Shown piece after piece: positions 59,554 through 64,000 of a stretch of 64,000 bases of DNA (positions within the stretch are counted from its first letter, which is position 1; each line of letters begins with the position of its first letter). This stretch comes from Homalodisca vitripennis (lineage: Eukaryota > Arthropoda > Insecta > Hemiptera > Cicadellidae): assembly GCF_021130785.1 (NCBI RefSeq), contig NC_060207.1, positions 8,759,501 through 8,823,500 of the forward strand, given 5' to 3'. A program made the position numbers and the translations under genes. The notes beneath the pieces are model-generated. The model saw only the letters and a program-made list of their open reading frames with translations, had not been told where the DNA came from and did not search any database.

Positions 59554-60075
59554 ATGTCTAGGCTAGCAACAGCCCTTAACGTTTTGGGAGCTCCACTAAC
59601 TCCAACATTCATCCTTCGCAGTAGACTAGACGTATCTGCCTATCCTTACATTCCAATATGGCGACATGAGCGGTTACCGATGTGCTGCTCCTGGACATCC
59701 ATAAGGTTGCCCAGATTATGTGACACATCGGTTTTTTATGTACTCATTGCATATTCAACTTCAAGACATAAACTATCCAGAAATGAAACCTCTTGCCTTT
59801 AAGTGCCTTCTTTACCTAAAAACCACACTCTGTTTCATATCAACGCAGAAACCCAGAATCTCGGAGTAATAAATAGGATCGTTCCGTCATCGCAAAACTG
59901 CGATACATACTTGAGTATCAATAAGATCCATATCGCCTTTTCTCACCTCGGTCTCTGCCAGCTCTTAACTGATAGTAGATTTAGTTTAAATTGGTTTGCT
60001 TCGTTGTATCACATGGAACATGGCTGTGGCAGTTCTTCACACAATTTTCTGGACAATGTTGCATTCCCCTTGTAA
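59554..60075 (+). pseudogene. Candidate degraded coding region of unknown identity
   Basis: A plus-strand frame with ATG at 59554 stays open to a TAA at 59800-59802, then continues in the same frame to a stop at 60073-60075. That is about 172 codons with a single interruption, the longest such run in the window outside tandem repeats. The block is more GC-balanced than its surroundings. The conceptual product has no domain I recognise (it contains MPSLPKNHTLFHINAETQN and GLCQLLTDSRFSLNW). It could be a mutated exon, part of a mobile element or chance, and a frame on the minus strand at 59427-59612 overlaps the start. Confidence is low. Confidence 0.2.
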
Positions 60076-61496
60076 TGGTAGCCTACTGCGGTTGGAAGAT
60101 GGCATATGCAGTGCTCTTGTTTACTACAAGGAACTAAAATTAAGATAAACAACTTTTGAGGTTAGGAAGTACACATGTTCCTGATGTACTTAGTTTTGTT
60201 GTACATACGTTCCCACACGCGCACACGTAGACATTTACACATGTGAGTTTTACTTACGTGCTTCTTACTTACTTACACACTACCATAGAAATTAAATCCT
60301 TAGATGTAATACAGTTATAAATTACAGTGTAAATATAATGTTACAAACTTGATAAACTGCTTTTATAATTTTATTAATTAAATTCAAATGTTTTTAGCCT
60401 AAATATTTGGATCACCGTAATACAATTCACATTTACCTGTCATATAATTCCACTATAACGATTAAAGACACTATATTGATGTGTTCTGTGTGCACTAAAT
60501 TAGTAGGATAATGTGGGTTAAACAGTTGTCATTAACTTTATAACAGGTCTTAACAGGTCTTTCCCTGTTATATTGCAGGTAATTTGCAAAAGACCTTTCC
60601 GTGAGATGATATTCTCTCTGTTTAGTGATGCCTGTGAGATCACTCTGCTTAAAAAAGTACTGTCGACTTTAGAGACTCGCTAAAGTAATTAAAAGTTTCT
60701 GTCAGACTTGATTGCGAGTCAAAATCAGTTTATCGGAAAAAGCAATTACTTAGACACTGTCCACTAAAAGCTCAAACTCTTATTAAAGTAAATCGCGAAA
60801 CCAATCCAAAAGCCGACTTAAAATATTCATTGTCGTGTGCTTCGTGTTGTGGGAATAAAACTATAACTTTGTTACAGTAATAAAGATATCTCATACAATG
60901 TAGCTCGCTTTATTCAAATACAATATTAAGAAAAATATTGTGGTAATTTATGTTTTAGATGTTTAAAAGTGTACTAGTTAACTGAAATAAATTATTTATA
61001 TTTCATGAATAAAACCGCAATTTTATTATTAAAAACATTTAGTACTTATCATACCATACACTAATGTATCAAACTTATCATTAAATAATATTATCGTTTA
61101 CACCAACAAACTGAATAAAATATTATTTAATATTTTGAAAATAGACTCCAAAATATAAATTCAAGAAACCAACCGTGCTGAAACGGTTTTGAGCTTTGTT
61201 CAATGAGAGTAATTAGATCATCTTAAAACATCTACCTTACTTTAATTAGGCCTAATTTAAAAATGCTTAGTATATCTTAAACGCGTCAAAATTTCCATAG
61301 ATTATTTGACTTAGGTAGGATATACCAAAATACGTATCACGTAGCAGGTCTTGCTCCTTTTGTTCTCTAGATATTCTGTACGCATGAACACAGATATTCA
61401 GATAGAATAGAAGTTTTCCCAGTTCTCTGAGTGATAGCGAAATGCACAAAATCTCAGAGCTACAGCTCAATTCATTATCCAGAGTCCCCTGAATTT
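60076..61496. other. No recognisable gene
   Basis: AT-rich DNA. A minus-strand frame at 61267-61470 is unrecognised. CTAACAGGTCT-like short duplications near 60544-60560 (TAACAGGTCT twice) are the only small repeats seen. Confidence 0.5.
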
Positions 61497-61680
61497 TTCG
61501 CTTTCCTAACGCTCAGCCTAATACCATAGAGAGGCACGTACCACTATTGACCTCAATTTAAAAAATGAAGCTTCGTGCAAAATTTCAAAGCGATTCGTTC
61601 TAGACATATCGTGCGGACTTTTAAACAGAGGAACATTTCGCTAGCTCCCAGAGTGATAAGCTTCGCTAAGCAAATTGTAT
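61497..61680 (-). repeat. Dispersed GAGCGTTAGCGAA family, copy F
   Basis: CGCTTTCCTAACGCTCAGCC near 61499 and AGCTTCGCTAAGC near 61661 are the two motifs in inverted orientation, about 155 bp apart as in copy A. Between them are TATTGACCTCAATTTAAAAA and ATGAAGCTTCGTGCAAAATT, matching the other copies. It lies 35 bp before the Helitron that follows. Confidence 0.6.
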
Positions 61681-61715
61681 ATAGGTCTATGTACTCAATT
61701 ACATATATTTAGACA

Positions 61716-62700
61716 TCTTATATATATAAAAATCTTGAGTCACGATGTATGTTGCCAATAAAACTCCAAAACGACTGAACCAATTTCAATCAAATTTCAC
61801 ATGTATCCGTAATTTAGTCTAACTTAGAAGATAGGATAGTTATTATCTGAATTATTCGCTTATGTCGTGAATATAAACGACATAATTATAAACTGCGCCT
61901 GCACATTATAAACTGCAATTACGAGACAGTTACGTATATTAATTTGCCAAAGACTATTTGAAGGCACTAAGTTAGAATATATATGTTTGTCTTTATGATA
62001 AATATATGGTTGAACTTAAAGCTTGACTTTTAGATCGCTTTATAATAAAATACATGTACGTGTATAATGGCTTTATAATAAGAATACTCAGATTTTCTTG
62101 ATCGTGACAACAAGGCAAACTCTACATCGGTGTTAAGAATATTGAACTTGAACCAGAAGTGCAAATACATGGCCAAGGCTTACGTAAAGCGTGCGAAGCC
62201 GCGGGAATAAATGCGAATGTTTGTTTGTATGTTCCGTTATAACTCTAGAACCAATGCACGAAACATCGTGAAATTTTGTACAGTGATTCTACACGTTCCT
62301 GGAAGTAACATAGGCATACTTTTAGAGAGGTGGCTGTCTAAACTTATCTGCTGGAAGTAACATAGGCATATTTTTAGAGAGGTGGCTGTCTAAACTTATT
62401 TGCTGGAAGTAACATAGGCATATTTTTAGGGAGGTGGCTGCTTCACTGTTGATGCCAGCTCCATTTCCTCCACACACGCATGCACGCACGGACGCACGCA
62501 CACACACACACACAAAATTATTAAAATCTGTCATTGTTACATAGTTCCACGACTTGATTCATTGTAAAGATGAAAGGTATAGAATACATAGTTATAATTA
62601 TGAAATTGATAAAAATCTATTTTCAAATTATCAAGCAGTAAAGATATTAATTTTGCAAAAAATTATTGAAGTGCGCAGCGAAGCGCGCCGGGTCCGCTAG
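61716..62700 (+). mobile_element. Complete non-autonomous Helitron, 985 bp
   Basis: The element starts TCTTATATATATAAAAATCT at 61716, preceded by A, and ends GCGCCGGGTCCGCTAG at 62700, followed by T. This fits Helitron rules: 5' TC, 3' CTRR, insertion between A and T, no target duplication and no inverted repeats. A GC-rich stem (GCGC...GCGC around GAA, 62673-62688) lies about 10 bases before CTAG, as the 3' hairpin should. The early phrase AACGACTGAACCAATTTCAA is usual in insect Helitrons. It encodes no Rep/helicase. Inside are a 52-bp repeat (three units), a CA/CGCA tract and a second GAAGCCGCGGG motif near 62200 that may mark a nested or chimeric Helitron end. Confidence 0.8.
62299..62454 (+). 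repeat. 52-bp minisatellite inside the Helitron, 3 copies
   Basis: CTGGAAGTAACATAGGCATA recurs at 62299, 62351 and 62403, followed each time by TTTTTAGAGAGGTGGCTG-like sequence. The minus-strand open frame here is a by-product. Confidence 0.92.
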
Positions 62701-64000
62701 TATTTTAATAAGTGGCCTTTAGAATATGTAAACGCTGACGTGGCAGAGGGATAGTGTGAGGATGTTTCCAAAGTTATGTTTAAGGCAAGTTATTTATGGG
62801 CGATGTTCTTAAGATACAAAAATCAAAGTGACCGTAATTAAAGCCTTCACGTTTTGGTTTTTATGAAACTCTCTCCATGAAGAAAATATGGAAATATTAT
62901 TTTAGAATCATACGCGATTTTGTGGTATTTATATGTCTAGAATGTATTTTTCCCTTCTCATCTAAATTTTGTATGGTGTATACAGTGGTGTAATAGTCGG
63001 TTTGATTTAGTTGTTTCCAGTTCTATCTGAACTTTGAACTTGAAGGAGCTCACGTGGTTTCAAGTTTCAGGGAGTATAATTAGTATTCGTGTGGTTGAAA
63101 ACAATCCTTTAAATAAACGATGTAAGAACTCATAGACACATTAAACTGTTTAATAGTATTCGCGGATTTATTATCACTATGGTGAATTTACATCTCCACA
63201 TTATTATTTATACAGACATATTCAGGTCCTCCAGGATAAACATTTTATTGACATCTAGTAAGAAAGTCAATAAACCTAGTTTTGTGCCAGAGCGTGTGAA
63301 TATATTTTTGTATTCATGCGTTCATCTCATTCATTTCTAAACACCTTCACGACGACATGAGACATGTACTGACTTTAGAACAACCGAGGAGTGGTAGTTA
63401 TGTAAGCTCACCTTAGTTAATGTCTTTAATAAGTTGCATTTCGTACTAATTGGTATACTAGCTATTTATAGCTAAATATTTATTAAAAATACACGTTTTA
63501 TAATAATTTTATTATCATATAACATTAAACACACATCTATCGTTAATACAATATAAAAAATATTTTACATGTAGTATTAAAGGTTTTTACAGAAAAATTA
63601 GCTTAACTTTAAGCTGTGTAATATTCAAGGAATTAGTATAAGTAATTAAAAGTTAATTTCCGTGTCATATTATTTGTTTTCACCATTACTGTAGGAAAAC
63701 TAATATGTAAAAAATATTAAACTTGAGCTATGCGAACAATACAACAGCAATGAAAGTAATTTTTATAGAATGTAAATTCTAAATACAAAAACCAAGCAAA
63801 TACAAAAATGGCATTTACTTGTGTTTTTTAGGTGAATCTGAAGGATGTTGGGTAAAAATATTTTATTCACTAGGCACTCAATCTGCTCAGTTTTAACGGA
63901 CCGAGGTACTTAATTGTACTTGATACTTGATTGTAAAATCATGGACAAATGTAAAACCACACTGTTTGAGCAGACTGGTATTATGCAGAAACTATCAAAA
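62701..64000. other. No recognisable gene
   Basis: AT-rich DNA to the end of the window. A short phrase at 62760-62795 (TTTCCAAAGTTATGT) resembles part of the 112-bp-repeat element near 5080 but is too short to call. Confidence 0.45.

Noticed and set aside
62760..62795. Third copy of the 112-bp-repeat element
   Set aside because: Only about 15 bases (TTTCCAAAGTTATGT) match the segment near 5080. There is no further alignment.

Overview
The window looks like non-coding DNA from an arthropod nuclear genome, most likely an insect and possibly a hemipteran. It is strongly AT-rich. It has no bacterial-style operons, no ribosome binding sites and no convincing protein-coding gene. Its identifiable content is eukaryotic repeat DNA: satellites, microsatellites, Tc1/mariner-type inverted-repeat elements, Helitron ends, a truncated LINE and tRNA-like sequence. 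The hemipteran guess rests on general resemblance of the repeats and is weak. Nearly all open frames are under about 100 codons and match no family I recognise. The longest come from repeats whose unit length keeps one frame open.

Layout. 1-3460: unannotated AT-rich DNA with one guanine-run motif. 3463-4282: an inverted-repeat element flanked by TA. 5012-17541: a repeat-dense block. It holds a short inverted copy of an element with a 112-bp internal repeat (5012-5456), a GC-rich 116-bp satellite (6529-7697), a 113-bp satellite (8117-10650) with a 520-bp 3' flank, a TA microsatellite, a long copy of the 112-bp-repeat element (12138-13475), and a second, diverged array of the 113/116-bp family (13785-16995) with a paralogous 3' flank. 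17542-34000: mostly unremarkable DNA with a 42-bp minisatellite, a LINE 3' fragment, a mariner-type MITE, microsatellites and copies of a short dispersed family marked by GAGCGTTAGCGAA. 34014-34745: a degenerate three-copy repeat. 38700-56000: more copies of the dispersed family, a Z-DNA-prone CA/CG/TG tract, Helitron and tRNA-like remnants, and a 343-bp tandem duplication. 57000-58887: a very homogeneous 125-bp satellite. 61716-62700: a complete non-autonomous Helitron.

The main story is repeat biology. Five arrays with monomers of 112-125 bp lie in one 64-kb window. Two of them are paralogues that share a unique 3' flank. One lies inside an element whose second copy has about 1.5 units instead of about 8.5. 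No pathway or gene cooperation can be described. The block at 14.1-16.9 kb is probably affected by consensus sequencing errors.
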